Notes under the pieces: model-generated
What the model was told of the DNA's origin: nothing
Database searches by the model: none
What the model saw: the letters and a program-made list of their open reading frames with translations, nothing else
Assembly: GCA_022419385.1 (NCBI GenBank)
Contig: JAJUBI010000006.1
Location: forward strand, 4,579,822-4,643,821
DNA length: 64,000 bases
Direction of reading: 5' to 3'
From: Paraconiothyrium sp. Pb-2020
Lineage: Eukaryota; Ascomycota; Dothideomycetes; Pleosporales; Didymosphaeriaceae
Shown: positions 61,191 through 64,000 of the stretch, one piece after another
How positions within the stretch are numbered: the stretch's first letter is position 1
Layout of the letters: every line of letters starts with the position of its first letter
Made by a program: the position numbers and the translations under genes

Positions 61191-63859
61191 CTCTCTTTAT
61201 ACCTATACTAACAGCTATAGGATCTTAATAATAGAAAGCTTAAACATAATATCTTATAGATAATAAAGATTAGAACGCCCTTAAGAACTATCTACTACTA
61301 TGCCAAGTATTATTATACCTATTATATCTAGTTTAATAAATAGCTATATCTATATACTCTGTCTATAGTACCCTCCTTAAGTTATTAAAATTACCGCCAA
61401 CTAAAATATATAAATAAGGCTATAGTTAATAGGCCCGCCACCGACTATTATATTATATGAAGAGACTAGAACGAAACTCTCCCTATTTTAATAAGAATAA
61501 TAAGAAAATACCTATATTATATTTATATAGTTTTTAGCTTCTCTCTTACTGCCATAAGTATCGTAAAGTAGTAGAAGTGGCTAAATAAGTAGGCACTCTA
61601 TAAGTTAGAATAGAAGATAATTAAGGGCCTAATAGTAGACTACTCTATTATATAGTGCCCTATAATATTATCCGGCCTTTTAATATTATAGTATGTGATA
61701 AGGTGCACCTACTAAAGAACCCCTATTATAGCTAGTATATAGTATTTTAGTTCTTATAGTTTAAGTTAAACTTATAATACTTATAACTGCAACTCTAGTT
61801 CTGTAGTACCTAGATAATTTTGTTAGGCTCCTATCTATAATTAATAACTAGAAACTTAGTAATAATGTATAGACTAAAGGTGTACTGTAAAATAGTAAAA
61901 ACTACCTAACTCTAAGAACTATCTAAATTTTTAGGTAACTAAGCTCTATATATTAAACTATCTAGCTTTTCTTCTAAAATACTAGTATTACTTAGCTAGG
62001 CTTAAGGCGGTGCTTAATAAATATAAAGGTAATATAATAGTAGTTAGTATTACCTTATCTACTATCTTTAAATATTTTCTAATTTAAACGCGATGCTTAC
62101 TTAAAGTGTAAAGTATTCTACTATAACTATAGTAATACTAGGTAATAGTATAGTATAGTATCCTCTATACCTTGCGTTTGTTAGGTTTGTATAAGCTATA
62201 AGTTTTAGGGTAGATAAATAACTATATAATAAGGTAAGTTTACACTATATATCTAAACTTTATACTATTAATAAAGAGGGCTATATTCTTATTAATAGTA
62301 GAGTCTTTTAAATTCTAGTCTAGAATACTCCTAGCCTGTTTTTTATTATATAAAGGAAATCTATAAGGTGTCTCTAATAAGGTAGAGGCTAAGCTGGCTA
62401 CTATATATAAATAAACCTAGTAGGTAAAGACCCTAATAATAATATTACTATAACTAAAAAGAGAAAGATAGGATTAGTAATCCTAATAAATATAAAGGCT
62501 AAGAAAGTAAAGAAAGCCGCCACTAAGAAAAAGATTATAAAAGAGGGTATATAAAAAGATTATAAGAAGAAGCCCTATACTACTTACTATAACCCCTATT
62601 TTGCACAGTTTAATACATAGTTTAACTAAGGTAGTAATACTAATTACTTATTTCTTAGGGAATTTTTCCGAATAATTAACGAAGATATAAAGAAGGAGAG
62701 TCTAGATAACTATATTTTTTTTAATAATAAGATAAAGAAGCTAGAGCTAGTATATAACTATAGTAGAAATTTAAATAAAGAAGCTATATAGTATATTACT
62801 TACCTAAATTAATCTTTTCCCTACCTACAAGAACTCTATGCCCTTATAGTTAATATTATGTTAGTTAGTAAAAGAAGATAGTAATCTTTTACCTATTATT
62901 ATTTAAATAGATACTAGTACTATCTACCTCTAAGTTATTAGTGTTAAGGCTAAGGTAATACTTTCTTATTATAGTACTATAAAGTATAATAAGCTATAAG
63001 ACTAGTTTAACTGTCTCTTTATAGTCTAGAATATAGCGTAAATAGATAATAAGATAGTAAAGAATATTAAGGTACTTATTATATTCTACTCTATAATAGT
63101 AGGCTAAATCTTTAATATTAGTGTACTACTCTTATTACCTTTTTACCTACTATATCTATAACTGCGTAGTTGTAGGCTATAGGATATTATATATATTAAA
63201 TAAACTAAACCCTACTTAATTATTAAACTTTATATTAACGGAACCTATAATGCCTATAGTTAGTAGTAGCCATTCTAAGGCCCTTAAAAGTTTTACAGCT
63301 ATACTAGATAATAATACTTTATAGAAGGCTTATAGAGAATATATACTATAGTCTATTAGAAGTTTATAGATATAGATAGTAAGTTAGTATATATTAGTAA
63401 ACCTTATACTAGAGCAGCAGACGCTTAGCCTAAAACTAATATTTTAGTAAGACTTTATATACTACCTATTTAGGTATATTAATATATAGTATTTTACTCT
63501 AGCTATAAATAGAAGAACGTATAGTAGAGGGTATAGTAGGAGCTAGACTCTTTAATAAGGTATTAATCTTAGTACTTTAAGACTCTAAGATACCTACTAA
63601 GCCTAAAAGAATTAATATATAAGTTTAAAGGTATATTTACTACTATATTAAGTTTAATTAGCTAGAACTTTTAGAGACCCTAATATACTTTCTAAATTAC
63701 TAACTTTAGGTTAAAGGTACTACTAGTTAAAGTAGAAATAGTAGTAGTATAACTAGTTATAGTATAGTATAGTAAGCTAGTAGTAGTATAGCTAAAGCTA
63801 AATAAAGTATAGGTTATAGTAGAAGTACTAGTAGTAATAGTAATATATAAAATAATTAG

Positions 63860-63920
63860 AATAGTAGTAGTAGTAATAATAATAATAATAATAAGGTAGT
63901 AGTAGTACTAGTAAGATATA
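63860..63920 (+). repeat. AGT/AAT trinucleotide microsatellite
   Basis: A run of AGTAGTAGTAGT followed by AATAATAATAAT and again AGTAGTAGT. Similar AGTAGT-rich sequence covers much of 63720-63920. Confidence 0.75.
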
Positions 63921-64000
63921 AAGCCTCTAGCCTAAGCTTATAAGGCTACCTAAAGTACTAGTATAGGTAGATATAGACCTATCTAAGAAGAGGGCCTACT

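Larger units (their letters stand above)
47396..64000. repeat. AT-rich RIP-affected repeat block (isochore)
   Basis: From about 30 bp after the giant gene the composition changes sharply to TA-rich sequence with stops in all frames. The longest open frames are about 100 codons. Where old coding frames can be followed, the in-frame stops are nearly all TAG or TAA at positions where Gln or Trp codons would be expected, which is the C-to-T (G-to-A) signature of repeat-induced point mutation. The block holds retroelement remnants and tandem repeats but no intact gene. It continues past the window end, so its full length is unknown. Confidence 0.9.

Overview
This window is nuclear DNA of a filamentous ascomycete (Pezizomycotina). 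The genes carry many short introns of about 45-120 bp with GT-AG ends. The families are typical of these fungi: Zn2Cys6/AflR-type and bZIP-DUF3425 regulators, a HET-domain protein, fungal P450s, and a long AT-rich block whose in-frame stops look like repeat-induced point mutation (RIP). The species cannot be named from the sequence alone.

Region 1 (about 0.4-22.3 kb) is a sesquiterpene biosynthetic cluster. A 315-residue class I terpene synthase of aristolochene-synthase type (3120-4210) is surrounded by three P450s (388-2256, 4532-6197, 9608-11638), an AflR-like regulator (7027-8210), three short-chain dehydrogenases (11949-12938, 15819-16811, 21363-22277), a BAHD/TRI101-like acyltransferase (13395-14864) and a signal-peptide-bearing berberine-bridge-type flavin oxidase (19102-20934). 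Together they suggest a route from farnesyl diphosphate to an eremophilane scaffold, then hydroxylation, ketone formation and desaturation, then acylation. The gene repertoire resembles PR-toxin-type clusters; no transporter gene is visible. Several members look odd: the regulator changes reading frame with no obvious intron, and the SDR at 15819 lacks the catalytic lysine.

Region 2 (about 22.7-28.8 kb) holds a divergent pair: a 983-residue HET-domain protein (minus) and an AAA ATPase (plus) that share a 600 bp intergenic region. The ATPase has an in-frame TAA before its AAA domain, which is either a nonsense mutation or lies in an unrecognised intron.

Region 3 (about 28.8-37.6 kb) is largely a gene graveyard. 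It has decayed fragments of a GMC oxidoreductase, an SDR with a frameshift, a polyketide-synthase ketoreductase domain and methylthioribulose-1-phosphate dehydratase. These lie among two apparently intact genes, a seven-helix membrane protein (30430-31449) and a bZIP-DUF3425 regulator with an altered basic region.

Region 4 (37.7-47.4 kb) is one five-exon gene for a 3130-residue DUF3638/DUF3645-type giant protein with Walker A and DEAH motifs. Region 5 (47.4-64 kb) is an AT-rich, TA-rich block with no intact gene. It contains retroelement remnants, a 41-bp minisatellite, a 24-bp tandem repeat and a recurrent TTAAGTTAGGG motif. It starts about 30 bp after the giant gene's stop codon.
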